From Cinnamomum chago (lineage: Eukaryota > Streptophyta > Magnoliopsida > Laurales > Lauraceae): a DNA stretch of 64,000 nucleotides. The notes under the pieces are model-generated. The model searched no databases. It was not told where the DNA came from and saw only the letters and a list, made by a program, of their open reading frames with translations. Both the position numbers and the translations under genes were made by a program. Shown in pieces: positions 48,560 to 59,512 of the stretch (its first letter is position 1; every line of letters starts with the position of its first letter). The stretch is taken from positions 78,085,501-78,149,500 of the forward strand of contig CP142452.1 in NCBI GenBank assembly GCA_038049695.1, in the 5' to 3' direction.

Positions 48560-49020
48560 GCAGATCTGGAAGGGGTGCAGCTCCCCCACAACGACCCCCT
48601 GATCGTCACTCTGAAGTTTGACTGCTCTAAACAGGGCGTGAAGAATTGCACTGTGAAGAAAGTCCTTGTTGACCCCGGCAGTTCTTCCGAGGTCCTCTAT
48701 TTCGACAGCTTTCGAAGGATGGGACTGACGGAGAAAGATCTGCAGGAGGCTCGAGTTCCCCTTATCGGCTTCAGCGCCAAACCTGTTTATCCTAAGGGGA
48801 AAGTGACATTCAAGGTCGAGGTCGGTGGCGCGTCTGTCATGGCAACCTTCATGGTGATCGACGCACCCTCTCCCTACAATGCTATAATGGGCAGGTCTTG
48901 GCTCCACAGCCTGGAAGCAGTCCCTTCCACCCTCCATCAGAAGCTGAAATTTCCGTGGGAGGGAAAGAGCGGCCGAGTTGAAATCATCACGGTCAGAGGA
49001 GATAGCAGGCAGCCAAGCAG
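48560..49020 (+). pseudogene. Aspartic protease region of the Tat element
   Basis: VDPGSSSEVLYFDSF contains the D-x-G-S active-site loop, in the form DPGSS. PLIGFSAKPVYPKGKV and YNAIMGRSWLHS follow, as in Tat/Athila proteases. It would cut the polyprotein. Confidence 0.8.
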
Positions 49021-49399
49021 TGCCTGACCGCTGTAGTACCCGGGGAGCAAGAGCCCAAGGAGGTCAATGTGGCCGAGATGGAGAAGAACCTGGAGCAGGG
49101 GCTGGATGAGCTCGGCCAAGACCCAGGCAGGAAGAGCGTGGAGGAATTGACCGAAATCCGGATCGACCAGAAGGACCCGGATCGGTTCTTCCTGCTCGGC
49201 AGCCAACTCGGAGAGCCGGAGAGGTCCGAACTGGCCCAGTTCCTGGTGCAGAACAGAGATGCCTTCGCCTGGACACCTCAGGAGATGCCGGGCGTCGACC
49301 CCGAGGTAATGTGTCATAGACTGAATGTTGACCCTAACCACAAACCTGTGATGCAGAAAGCCCGCAGGACAGGGGTCCCGCAGACCGAAGCCGTCGTCG

Positions 49400-50640
49400 A
49401 GGAAGTGGATAAGCTGCTTGAGGCCGGCGCTATCAGGGAAGTTCAATACCCGAACTGGTTAGCCAATCCGGTGGTCGTCAGGAAGAAGACTGGCAAGTGG
49501 AGGGTATGCGTCGATTTTACCGACCTCAACAAAGCCTGTCCCAAGGACAGCTTTCCCCTACCAAAGATTGACCAGTTGATCGACGCCACGGCCGGGCACG
49601 ACAGAATGAGCTTCCTCGATGCCTACCGCGGCTATCACCAGATCCCACTGTTTGGGCCAGACGAAGAGAAAACAGCTTTTATCACGCCCAGGGGAACCTA
49701 CTGCTATAAGGTGATGCCGTTCGGATTGAAGAATGCAGGAGCCACCTACCAGAGGCTCGTTACCAAGATGTTCCACGATCAGCTCGGCAAAACCGTAGAG
49801 GTCTACATCGATGACATGGTGGTCAAATCCAAGCAGGCGCGGGATCATCTGTCAGACTTGGCCGAGGTCTTCGCCACTCTAAAGGAGTTCCGGCTGAAGC
49901 TTAACGCCTCGAAGTGCGCCTTCGGTGTTGGCTCCGGCAAGTTTTTGAGCAGCTTGGTTACACGCAGAGGCATTGAGGCAGACCCAGATCAGATCTCGGC
50001 TATCCTCAGAGTGCAGAGTCCCACTTCGGCCAAGGAGGTTCAGAAGCTTACAGGGATGGCCGCGGCACTGAATCGCTTCATTAGCAAATCTTCAGATAAG
50101 TGCCGACCTTTCTTTCAGCTTCTTAGAAAAAATTCTAAATTTCAATGGACTCTAGAATGTGACCATGCCTTGCAGCAGCTCAAGGCTTACCTTTCTTCAC
50201 CACCGTTGTTGTCAACCCCGACCCATGGGGAGACCCTGTATTTATATTTGGCGGTCTCGGATCATGCGGTCAGCTCAGTCCTCATCCGAGAAGAGGACAA
50301 GGTTTAAAAACCAGTGTATTATACGAGCAAGACCCTTATCGATGCCGAGACCAGGTATCTGCCTCTTGAGAAGCTCGCCTTGGCGCTCATTAGCGCCTCG
50401 CGAAAGCTCTCTCATTACTTTCAAACCCATTCTATTGTGGTTGTTACGGAGCACCCACTCAAATCTGTTTTCAAGAAGGCTGACTTTTCAGGAAGAATCT
50501 CCCGTTGGGCTGTCGAACTAGGGCAGTATGAGATTCAGTATCAGCCACGGACAGCAATAAAAGCCCAGGTTCTGGCAGATTTCCTCGCCGAGTTTGATTC
50601 AAGTTCGGCACCAACCCAGCTCGGCACCGAACTGGGGGGT
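49400..50640 (+). pseudogene. Reverse transcriptase and RNase H region of the Tat element
   Basis: RT motifs are WRVCVDFTDLNKACPKD, FLDAYRGYHQI, the MPFGLKNAGATYQRL block and the catalytic YIDDMVVKS. The connection and RNase H part follow (WTLECDHALQQLKAYL, YLAVSDHAVSSVL, RYLPLEKLALAL, ILADFLAE-like end). This is the best evidence for Ty3/gypsy. The frame is interrupted within this part of pol. Confidence 0.9.
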
Positions 50641-50689
50641 GAGGAGCATGAGGCGCCCTCGGGTTCGGAACAATCACAATGCCATGCCG

Positions 50690-51120
50690 ATACCCCAGTT
50701 TAGAGGGTCTTCGTCGACGGATCTTCCACCTCGAGAAGAGCCGGAGCAGGAGTTGTTCTCCAATCACCAGAAGGACTGGTCATTGAGCAGGCTCTGACGC
50801 TGGACTTCAAGGCGTCAAACAATGAGGCCGAGTACGAAGCCCTTTTAGCCGGACTGAATAGCGCCCATATCCTCGGAGCTCAATAGCTGATGGTCTTCAG
50901 TGATTCACAGTTGGTGACAAACCAGCTAACTGGGGACTATCAGGCTCGCGACGACCGGATGGCCGCGTATTTGGCCCTGGCCAAGAAGCAGCTCTCTCAG
51001 TTCCACACGGCCGAAGTCAAGCAGATTGGCAGAGAAGTAAACTCTCACGCAGATGCTCTTGCAAACTTGGCCAGCGCTGTTGAGGCAGGAAGAAAGAGGA
51101 GCATCGAAGTCGGATCGCTA
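50690..51120 (+). pseudogene. Second (archaeal-type) RNase H region of the Tat element
   Basis: VFVDGSS-type start, [34 protein letters not shown] and VNSHADALANLAS match the extra RNase H acquired by Tat-lineage elements (family knowledge). It is present but interrupted. Confidence 0.85.
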
Positions 51121-51339
51121 GCTGCGCCCAGCATTGAGCTCCGTTCACCTCGGGAAGTGTTATGCATTGGTCTCGGCCCGAGCTAGATGGACCCCATTAT
51201 CACCTACCTTAGGGACGACAGGCTTCCCGAGGACAGTGGCGAGGCCCACCGGGTCAGACTCAAGGCAGCTCGGTTCTGGCTATCTCCCTAGGTCAAGCTC
51301 TACAGGAAATCGTTCTCGGGACCGTACCTCCAGTGCGTC

Positions 51340-52422
51340 CATCCAAGTAAGGTCGAGGACCTCCTTTTCGAGATACACGAAGGAATCTGCGGGAGCCATA
51401 TCGGAGGAAGGTCCCTAGCCTACCGAGCCATCAGCCAGGGTTACTGGTGGCCGTATATGCAGAAAGATGCGCAGGTATATGCGAAGAAGTGCGAGAAGTG
51501 CCAGAAGTTCTCACACTCTCTCCATCAGCCCGCGCAGGATCTCAGCCCGCTCTCTAGCCCGTGGCCATTCGCCCAGTGGGGGCTCGACATAGTGGGCCCG
51601 CTCCACCGAACCCCAGGGAACAAGAGATGGCTTATTGTGGCGACAGATTACTTCACCAAATGGATTGAAGCAGAGCCACTTTCATCCATCACAGAGCGAG
51701 ACTCTAAGAATTTTGTGTGGAAGAATGTCGTCACAAGGTTTGGCATTCCCAGAGCGCTGGTTTCGGACAACGGAACTCAGTTCGACTCTAAACTTTTCAA
51801 GACCTTCTGCCAGGAGCTCGGCATCCGAAACCATTATTCCACTCCAGCCTACCCACAGAGTAACGGCCAGGCCGAGATCTCCAACGAGGTGATCCTTGAT
51901 GGGCTCAAGAAACGGCTGGACCAAGCAAAGGGAAGATGGGTGGAAGAACTGCCGAGCGTCCTGTGGGCTTACAGAACTACTCCGAGGCGTTCCACTTCGG
52001 CTACCCCCTTCTCGCTCGCCTATGGCATGGAAGCAGTCATCCCTCTGGAGATCAGCCTCCCCACTTTGAGGTCCGAACTCTTTGACCGGGGACAGAACGA
52101 AACCAATGTCGCCAGGGAGCTGGATTTAGCGGACGAGCGAAGGGAAGCAGCTGCAGTGAGGCTAGCCGTCTACCAGCAGCAGCTAGCCAGGGGCTACAAC
52201 CAGAACGTCAGAGAGAGGAAGTTCTCTGTAGGAGAACTGGTCCTCAAGAAGGCTCTCCCAGGGGACAAAGATCCGAATCAAGGGAAGCTAGCGCCGAATT
52301 GGCATGGTCCGTTTAAAGTCACTTCCATCGCTGGACGGTCGGCTTATCGGCTCGAAGACATGGAAGGACGGCCTCTTCCGAGACCATGGAACGCGTCACA
52401 CCTCAAGAAATTCTATTTTTAG
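51340..52422 (+). pseudogene. Integrase region of the Tat element
   Basis: A zinc-binding head with KKCEKCQKF leads to the catalytic core with the D,D,E residues in WGLDIVGP, VSDNGTQFDSK and NGQAEISNEVI. The tail WHGPFKVTSIAGRSAYRLED (about 52300-52360) is the GPF/Y-type end, and translation ends at about 52420. It would insert the cDNA. Confidence 0.9.
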
Positions 52423-52535
52423 TTTATATGTTTGTACAGTGCTTCTGGATTTAATAGAACTACGTTCGTTTTGGGGCAAGTTGATGATCAATGGCAATGT
52501 GACAGCGACAATGGTGCGAGTATGGAAGACCGTCT

Positions 52536-52972
52536 AAGGATGGCACTCAGCCACCTAGACGAGCTGCCGAAACGGGAAACGACCCATGTCTAAAGATGAC
52601 ACTCAGCCACCTAGACGAGCTGCCGAAACGGCCCATGTCTAAGGATGGCACTCAGCCACCTAGACGAGCTGCCGAAACGGCCCATGTCTAAGGATGGCAC
52701 TCAGCCACCTAGACGAGCTGCCGAAACGGCCCATGTCTAAGGATGGCACTCAGCCACCTAGACGAGCTGCCGAAACGGCCCATGTCTAAGGCTGGCACTC
52801 AGCCACTTAGACGAGCTGCCGAAACGGCCCATGTCTAAGGCTGGCACTCAGCCACCTAGACGAGCTGCCGAAACGGCCCATGTCTAAGGATGGCACTCAG
52901 CCACCTAGACGAGCTGCCGAACTAGTTAAGGTTATGGTTGGCACTCAGCCACGTAGACCAGCCGAAACGGCA
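52536..52972 (+). repeat. 49-base tandem array between integrase and antisense ORF
   Basis: About eight copies, starting at 52536, 52592, 52641, 52690, 52739, 52788, 52837 and 52886, plus a diverged ninth. The unit contains GGCACTCAGCCACCTAGACG, AGCTGCCGAAACGG and CCCATGTCTA. The middle copies are almost identical. Confidence 0.95.
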
Positions 52973-53272
52973 CCAGACGATAATGGCACCCAGTCTTATC
53001 ACTGCCTTAGGCCTGGTGCGATTCTTTGTTTTCGCCGAAGGGGTCAGAGCGCTCGCGGGGAACCCTAATCTAACCGGTCCACTCTAGTCCGAACTCACAC
53101 CCAGATTCATAACACTCACTGAAAGCGTACAAAGGAAAAGCAAATAAAAGCCACACCACACAGGAGACAAATATGAGAAAGGGCCTTTCATTGATAACAT
53201 TGATACATACACTGGAGCTTACATTGAAATAGTTTGAAACAAAGACTACATTTTATAAGAAGAAAGAGGAAG

Positions 53273-55435
53273 TCAAGTCGACGGCCCTGCTTCTATGTCT
53301 TCGATAACGACCACGGCGGCCTCGGCTTGAGGAGCTTCTTCAACGGGGTCAGGCGTTGGCTCGGAAGGGACTTCGGCCGGAGTGGCAGGGGTCTCGGCCA
53401 AGGCTTCATCTAGGGGCTCATCTCCGAGCTCGGGGAGATTCTGATATTTCGGATCATCTGCAGGAACCCCCATCTTCTTCAACACGGCCTTGCAGCCGAG
53501 TCGGTACAGCTTCGGGCTGAGTGCCGTGATTTGATCAACATAAATTTTCGCAGCTTCCTCAGTCCCCTCCAGGAAGGCGGCATCGACCTCGGCTTTTTTC
53601 GATGCAAGGAGTTCCTCCTTCGATGCAAGAAGTTCCTCCTTCGCCTTCCTTTCCAGCTCCAGCTCGGCCTTGAACCCCGCCGACCTCTTTTCCTCTGCCT
53701 GGAGCTTCGTTTGCCGCTCGAAGCTCTCTGACCTTGCTTTGCAGAGGTCGCTGGCCATTATATCTGATTGAGCATTGAGCTCTGCAGTCTTGGCCGCCTC
53801 CGCCTTCAGCTCATCCTTGGCCGCCTTCAGTTCGGCTTCGGCTCTCTGCTTTTCCTTTGCTAGGCGGGCCAGCCGGTTGTCCTCTTCCGTTATTCTGTCA
53901 GCGACTATCTGGAGCCTTTGGACAGCCTGCAGCGGAGCAAACGAAAAAAGCTCAGCACGAAAGCAAGAAATATCAAAAGATAGAAACACCTGTGACCAGG
54001 AAAGTCGGGCACTTACAGCGAGGGAGTGCTGTATGGTCCTCATAAGCAGCAGGGGGGAGTCTTCCGACCTGTGCCTCTCCATGTCCTTGGGGAGTGCACA
54101 GGCTCGGCTGAGCGCCGCAATGACATCTGGGCTCCCCACCAGTCTGTCCTCAGCATTTAGGGGCCTCCCCTTCCTCAGCTCCATGTCCGGCCTGAACTCG
54201 GCCGGTTCGGCACCCGAGGACGTTGCCGCCCGGGGCTCGGAGCGACTCTCCACCAGAGGAACCGCCGGAGTGGGCACCACGTCCGCTGCCCTCTCCCTCG
54301 CAGCTTGGGGTGAACGTTGCCGTGATCGCTCCTCCTGATCCAGCCCCTTCCCCTTCGCCTTTTTCCTCGGCCTCTCGCTTTCCGAGTCTGGGGGAGGTCG
54401 GGCCTCAACTCTGGCAGGGACGATGGTCCCGAAGGAGGGCGGGGCAGTGCGGGGTGCGGCAGCCTGTCTACCGCCACCGAGGACGGCGTCCGCCAGATTC
54501 CGCGGCTGAAACGCGGGCCTGCGCCTCTCCATATTGTCGGCTTCGGCCTCGGCTCCGGAAGAATAGTTCTCAACTTCCCTTGTCGGAGAGTCTACCTCGG
54601 CTCCGGAGGTATAGTCTTCAATTTCCCTTAGCGGGATGCCCGTGACCACGGCCAATGTAGTGGAAGCTCCCACGACCGAAACGGTCCCGCTGGTTTCGGC
54701 TAGATCGGGGGCGAAGTTCTCCGGGTTTCCGGATTTCCGTGTATAAGACACGTATCTCGGCTCGTACTTCAGAAGGGAGTAGGCAGCCCTTGTGTGGTGG
54801 CCGCGGTAGCAGTACACCTTGTTCAGCCAAGGTGCGTGCCTCCTCCAACCGTTCAGCTGGGCTTCGCGCTTGCGTTCAGAAAGGCCTGCGAAAAACAGCC
54901 GAGTTAGAATCCGGCAGCAGAAATCAAACATAAGAAAGAAATCGGAAACCCAGGGGGTTAGGTCTTTACTCGGTGGAGTCCCGAGGCGTCGAGGGACTCG
55001 GACCCTCCTAGTTGCTTCGGTCTCGGTCTCGCCGAACTCCCAGTTTCCCGAGACGAGCAGGCGGTCATCTCCGGCGTATTTATTGGAGTCCTCCAGCGCC
55101 GTGACGAGGGGTTGGCACCTCGCCTTGACGCGAAGATAATAGGTGCCCGCCTCCCTAAACTTGCAGAGGTCATATATATCCTCTATATCATGGACGCCGA
55201 GGCTGATGTCTAGAATCCTATTCAGCTCGGCGATGCCCATGATGATCTTATACCCATTGGGCATTAACTGACAGGGGCTAAGGTTCCAGGTCTCCAAACA
55301 AGACCTAAGAAGGGGGGCCAAGGGGAATCTGACCCCACCCTCGATCACGGCTATCAGGGGAAACGGCATCCAGCCGTTGCGAAATGAGTAGATGGAGGGG
55401 TCGGCTGCCATGATCTGGACATCGTCTGGGATCAT
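53273..55435 (-). CDS. Antisense ORF of the Tat element (putative gypsy-type transposon/PMD-like protein), 720 codons
   Basis: The start is ATG at 55435 (MIPDDVQIMAADPSIYSFRN). The N-terminal ~260 residues (FPLAPLLRSCLETWNLSPCQ, KIIMGIAELNRILDI, TYYLRVKARCQPLV, LNGWRRHAPWLNKVYCYRG) match the domain annotated as putative gypsy-type transposon (PF04195), known from antisense ORFs of Tat elements. A disordered acidic, arginine- and proline-rich middle and a long coiled coil (residues ~505-620, with EELLASK repeated) follow. Two stretches with GT...AG borders, 84 bases (54886-54969) and 90 bases (53927-54016), are in frame, lack the composition of their flanks and look like introns the ORF can be read with or without. 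It looks whole. The role is unknown. Confidence 0.85.
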   Translation of the reverse strand: MIPDDVQIMAADPSIYSFRNGWMPFPLIAVIEGGVRFPLAPLLRSCLETWNLSPCQLMPNGYKIIMGIAELNRILDISLGVHDIEDIYDLCKFREAGTYYLRVKARCQPLVTALEDSNKYAGDDRLLVSGNWEFGETETEATRRVRVPRRLGTPPSKDLTPWVSDFFLMFDFCCRILTRLFFAGLSERKREAQLNGWRRHAPWLNKVYCYRGHHTRAAYSLLKYEPRYVSYTRKSGNPENFAPDLAETSGTVSVVGASTTLAVVTGIPLREIEDYTSGAEVDSPTREVENYSSGAEAEADNMERRRPAFQPRNLADAVLGGGRQAAAPRTAPPSFGTIVPARVEARPPPDSESERPRKKAKGKGLDQEERSRQRSPQAARERAADVVPTPAVPLVESRSEPRAATSSGAEPAEFRPDMELRKGRPLNAEDRLVGSPDVIAALSRACALPKDMERHRSEDSPLLLMRTIQHSLAVSARLSWSQVFLSFDISCFRAELFSFAPLQAVQRLQIVADRITEEDNRLARLAKEKQRAEAELKAAKDELKAEAAKTAELNAQSDIMASDLCKARSESFERQTKLQAEEKRSAGFKAELELERKAKEELLASKEELLASKKAEVDAAFLEGTEEAAKIYVDQITALSPKLYRLGCKAVLKKMGVPADDPKYQNLPELGDEPLDEALAETPATPAEVPSEPTPDPVEEAPQAEAAVVVIEDIEAGPST

Positions 55436-55811
55436 GTAGACTCTCCTAAGAGTTGCCAGGCCCGACTGGGAATCTATTCAATGGGTGAAAATCCCCATCT
55501 CTGAATCTAAGGAACCCTAACAATCTCTAGAGGTCTAAACCGTGGAAGGTCTGAGAAACGGAGGAGACCCTAGGTGGGGTCAGGGCAGAAATACAGAATG
55601 AAAAGAGAAGAGAATCGAGGCAGGGAGACTCACAGACTCGGGCGAAGTCACAAATCAGGCCGTTGATCCCTCACCGGCCCGCAATGAAGTCCCGGACGAA
55701 GCTAGGAGGCGATGGAGGTGGTTCTGGCAGTGAAGGTTCTGGCGAGCAAAAGTTCTAGCAGAGCTTCGACAGGGTTAGATTGCAGAGATGACAAAGGAGG
55801 AAGACGAAAGC

Positions 55812-55821
55812 GTATATAAAG
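55812..55821 (-). promoter_or_regulatory. Possible promoter of the antisense ORF
   Basis: Minus-strand CTTTATATAC lies ~380 bases upstream of the antisense start, with a CT-rich stretch just downstream. The same bases read as TATATAAA on the plus strand, so orientation is not proven. Confidence 0.35.
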
Positions 55822-56179
55822 GGCAGAAATGGGCGCCATCCCGGAATTCGAAGCAGGACACGCGTGAAATGTCGCCTCGGCTTGCATCGCACGCCCCCTC
55901 GAAAAGACAAGAAAACCTACTAGGCAATAACGCGTGGCGCTGTGGCGACGATGGTCCGCCTTCCCATGCTAATCATAGCCCCGCATTTATTGCCCCCTTT
56001 TATTATCTCTGGCAGACGAAGCAGCGGCGGCGTCTGGCGCCGAATGAGTCAGAACCCTTAAACAAAAGCGGATGGAAGGCGAGCACTATCCGTCTCGGGA
56101 GACCGGTTCAGTTCTTAACCCTAGTGCGGGGGATCAGTCCAGCTCTTAACCCTAGTGCCCGAGAGAGCCCTAGAGGTCA

Positions 56180-56195
56180 AGAACTGAGGGGCTAT
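56180..56195 (+). other. Polypurine tract of the Tat element
   Basis: AGAACTGAGGGGCTAT directly precedes the 3' LTR. The AGGGGCTAT form is frequent in Tat-lineage elements. Confidence 0.65.
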
Positions 56196-56917
56196 TGTGT
56201 GGGGGCCCATTTCTTGAACCTGTTCCTCTTGGTCTCGGCAAGGGTGCGCTCAGATATGCTGACGTGTAGGAGCCATTTCTCTTGATCTCGGCTACGATCC
56301 GTTCCATATCGGTCTCGGCACTACGTGCTGGTCTCGGCCAAGCAGAATTCAGTTCGGCCGCGCATACCGTTCAGTCTCGGCAATGCAAGCTCGGCAATGC
56401 AGAATTGCGCTTGCAGCTAACAGCCACGGCCCTATCGTGGCAAGGCCCAAGGAAGGGATCTGATGGGACTTCAGCCACCACCAGATCAGGGCAAGATTAA
56501 ATGCATTGTGGGCTGATCGGACCCACATTAAATGTAGTGTGGGCTGATCGGACCCACATTAAATGCAAAGAGGGCTATGATGGACCTTCATTAATGACTT
56601 TGTGGGCTGATGTGACCCAGGTCACATCACCAAGCCCACTGGCATTCACCCAAGACTGTTCCATATATAAGGCACGAGCCAAAGGGAGCAGGGGGTAAGC
56701 AATTCTCACAGAGACAGTCTTTCTTCTTCTTCTTCTTCTTCTCCGATCCATTGCTGACTTAAGCATCGGAGAGCCCTGCGCTGCCCATAGCCAGGGTCCT
56801 CTGACCTTTGTCTTTCTCCTCTTTCAGGTTCATACTGTCGCAGCTATCTCCTCCATGCATTGAGTAAGTCCTAAGAGGCATTCTGATCTTGTGAGTATTA
56901 TTATTTCTGCACTTACA
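56196..56917 (+). repeat. 3' LTR of the Tat element
   Basis: 722 bases, same ends as the 5' LTR, TATA box at 56664-56670. It differs from the 5' LTR only by three substitutions and one CA dinucleotide. Confidence 0.95.
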
Positions 56918-57171
56918 CACTCTGCCCTTCTCTCCACACGGCACTAAAAAATGGTGGATTCCAGCCTCAAGGAGAGTCCAATTCATACCTGAAAATTCCA
57001 CAAAAAAGTTTGCAGTACTGGATTCCCCAAGCCATGCAATATTTCCAAGCGTGTTGTGCTGTATAATACTCCTTCAATAAAATCCACCATGCTGTGCATA
57101 TGGGTGCCGAGGACCTGGGCCAACTCAATATGGTCATGGAGCTTACTTAAATCAGGGTGTACAATTACATA

Positions 57172-57560
57172 TTAGCAAAACACGCCCGCGATAATTTATA
57201 ATATTAAAAAATAATTAATAATTTAAAATAATTAATTTAAAATTAATTATTTTGACCATAGATTTCTAGATTATGACCATAGATCTATGCAACGTGTATC
57301 CTTATAAGTTAAAAAGAATATTTTGAGATCACATGAGAAACCATCTTTATCTAAAAGTCTAATGTGTAGATAGCTGTGTTGAATGTGTTAGAGTCTATAT
57401 TTAAATGACTAAAATCGAAAATTTCCCCAAAATCCCTAAAATCTCTCCTTAAATTAAAATTGAAATCGAAATTGAGCTCCAATTTTGCAATCAATTGCAA
57501 AATTAGAGCTCAATTTCGAAATTGAATCCAACCTCTATAATATATATATATATATATATA
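57172..57560 (-). mobile_element. Helitron-like non-autonomous element
   Basis: On the minus strand it ends with CGCGGGC, GTGTTTTG and CTAA (57172-57175) followed by T. This is similar to the CTAG end at 38806. The interior shares ATCAATTTCGAAATT-like and TTGATTGCAAAATTAGA-like words with 38130-38200. Around 57456-57512 there is a ~25-base perfect-type inverted repeat (GAAATTGAGCT...AGCTCAATTTC). The 5' end near the AT microsatellite at 57540 is inferred. Confidence 0.5.
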
Positions 57561-58352
57561 ATAATAATAATATAGGCCATTTAACCTATCATTCATATCT
57601 AAACAAGGATTTCTCCTCCCTCTCTTGAAAATTTGAAAATTTTCCCTGCAATGCTCTACTAGGGGTGTAAATGGGTCTCCGATTCTAAATTACATAGAGT
57701 TTCGAGCCATTAAAAATTAGTTTGGATCCTTATTTAAGCCCTACTTGGGCCCACCGGAAGAAGACTTGATATAGAAGCCCTGGTAATCACGTTATCGTGT
57801 TTTTTAACGTGCAACTTCCCAACACTTACCTTCTTCTGCTAATGTCCAGAACCTAATGAGTGGATCTCCCACTCATTACCATGGAATTCCATGGTGGGGC
57901 CCACGCACTGGCCATCTTAGAGGTTGGAAATAGTGATGAAAAATATGGGTCCATAGACTCAATACTTTCCGTTCCTTCTTTTCCAGAAGTGCTGGAACAT
58001 GCGTTTAATTCCCTTTCTTTTATACCTTTTTATGAAAAAATTTCTTTTCCAAGGGTGGAATGTTCCAACGAAGGCATCCATGAAAACATGCAACTTTCAT
58101 AAGGGGACTGTGGACCCAACCATTTCTTCCAATAAGTTTATATTCGTGACAGGTTGTCACTTTTAAAACGTTTTTTTGTGTCATCCATTTTGGAAAGAGT
58201 ATAAATGTTCTATAATGACTGCTATAATGATCCGTATCTTTAAATTATGGGAATAACTATGAAATTGTTGTATGAAAGTATATCATTAGTAATTTTTAAG
58301 ACGTGGGTATCCCCGCCATTTTTTTGACCTAACAGGACCAAACCTCCGGGTG
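57561..58352. other. Intergenic DNA of the right arm
   Basis: A partial hAT MITE trace lies at 57661-57760 (AGGGGTGTAAATGGGTC). The 57860-58350 part matches the left arm near 35990-36400. No gene is seen; the 80-residue frame at 57860 has no motif. Confidence 0.55.
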
Positions 58353-58361
58353 GCACCCACC

Positions 58362-59512
58362 TGTGGCGGACCCAGGATTTTTATTTAGGTGGGGTGAGAA
58401 TATTTTGGACTTTGCTAGACTTTTTTCTACATCCACAAATAGTAAAAAAAACAAAAAATGTATTGCATTCAAAAGAAGAAGAATAAATAAGTAGTTAAAA
58501 CTCAATTTCTATTATTTCTATAATTTTATGCGTGAAAGGCCTATTGATTTGATGAATGAGATCGATGGCCTATATTATTTAATGGCGCTACGTGTAAAGC
58601 ATCCAAAACACCCTCTTCGTTCTTATATGGTTTTACTCGTGTTTTGAGCAACGTTCAGCTTTTCATTGCACTTGGATATATATTGAGAAAATAGAGCGAA
58701 ACATTACAGTGGAGCTCATTTACTTGAATCTGAGCCCTGCAAAATAAAGGTCTTTAAATATATATGATATCGAGAATCATAATTAATCCTACCGTTCGAT
58801 TGACTTTTTCATAAAAAAAAATAAAAATGTGATCAACATTATTTTATATATATTTATTTCTATTTTTTATCAAATGATTAATCCAATAGTGAGACCGACT
58901 CAAATGGAGATCTCATATGGGGCAAGGACGTTGGAATGTGGTATTGGCTTAATGGGTTCTTTTAAGTTTTCATGTTTTATTCTTACTCCAAAGCATTTGT
59001 AATTTCAACAAGACAGATATATAAAATATTTTGGAGGTGGGGCAGTTTTTTGGGAATGACCAGGAGACCATTTTCAATTTTGGGGTTTGTCCAAGTCGCC
59101 CCAGGTCCTAAGCCAATTATAAGGACCCCATCATTTCTAAGTGGGGCCAATGCCTTCCCCATGTCATAGTGGCGGGTCCCATCCATCTCGATCTGGACAG
59201 AGAGCTGCACACTAGGATGTCTGCCTTTGCGTACATGAGCATAAGTGGGACCCATACCCCATGGTCCAACCTACGAGTTTTGTCCTCCTTGACACGCCCA
59301 AACCCTGCTTTTGATGGCAGTTCATTCACCTTCTTCGCCAACTGTGGTGCACCTTGTACTGGATATTTGAGCTGCCATTACATACACAGTTTATCTAAGG
59401 CAGTTTAAAAATTGACCCAGGGCGATAGGTCCGCCACTGACTTGTGAGCTCCCATTACATACACAGTTCATGTAAGGCAATTTAAAAGGTTGACTCTATG
59501 TCGGTCCGCCGA
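58362..59512. mobile_element. Pack-type DNA transposon (MULE-like by 9-base target duplication)
   Basis: 1151 bases with the identical 9-base flanks tggcaccca at 58353-58361 and 59513-59521. The left arm shows the empty site at about 35995-36003. The ends contain GTGGCGGACC and, inverted, CGGCGGACC. The last ~78 bases are a partial copy of the piece just before (59373-59440 against 59452-59512). It has no transposase, but carries a fragment of a LigB/DODA-like gene. Nine-base duplications favour Mutator-like; an 8-base reading would allow hAT. Confidence 0.7.
59105..59395 (-). pseudogene. Captured fragment of a LigB-family 4,5-DOPA-extradiol-dioxygenase-like gene
   Basis: On the minus strand one frame reads [16 protein letters not shown], then [20 protein letters not shown] and AKADI. 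After a one-base shift near 59215, the next frame reads [20 protein letters not shown] and [13 protein letters not shown]. This follows the order of plant LigB/DODA proteins (YPAPGAPQLA, RGLDHGAWVPL, QLSVQ, GKALAPLKDEGVLIIGSG), including the histidine of LDHG that serves the active site in the family. Only ~90 residues are present, out of ~270. It lies wholly inside the transposon, so it was carried here and is not a native gene. Confidence 0.75.

Larger units (their letters stand above)
45678..56917 (+). mobile_element. Ty3/gypsy LTR retrotransposon, Tat lineage, 11.2 kb, with antisense ORF
   Basis: It has two LTRs of 724 and 722 bases that differ by three substitutions and one 2-base indel, and 5-base target duplications cactc at 45673-45677 and 56918-56922. 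The left arm of the inverted duplication carries the empty site at about 39745-39755. Order: 5' LTR, primer site, gag, protease, reverse transcriptase, RNase H, a second archaeal-type RNase H, integrase, a 49-base tandem array, an antisense ORF, polypurine tract, 3' LTR. The second RNase H and the antisense ORF are Tat-lineage traits. All parts are present, but the gag-pol reading frame is broken, with roughly half a dozen interruptions. LTR divergence near 0.4 percent suggests insertion within the last few hundred thousand years at usual plant rates. Confidence 0.95.

Noticed and set aside
48080-48937. 285-codon minus-strand open frame over the gag/protease part of the Tat element
   Set aside because: It lies opposite a clear gag-protease coding region, has no family motif, and follows from the high GC content.
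52536-52972. CRISPR-like array
   Set aside because: The units abut each other without variable spacers, and the context is a plant retrotransposon.
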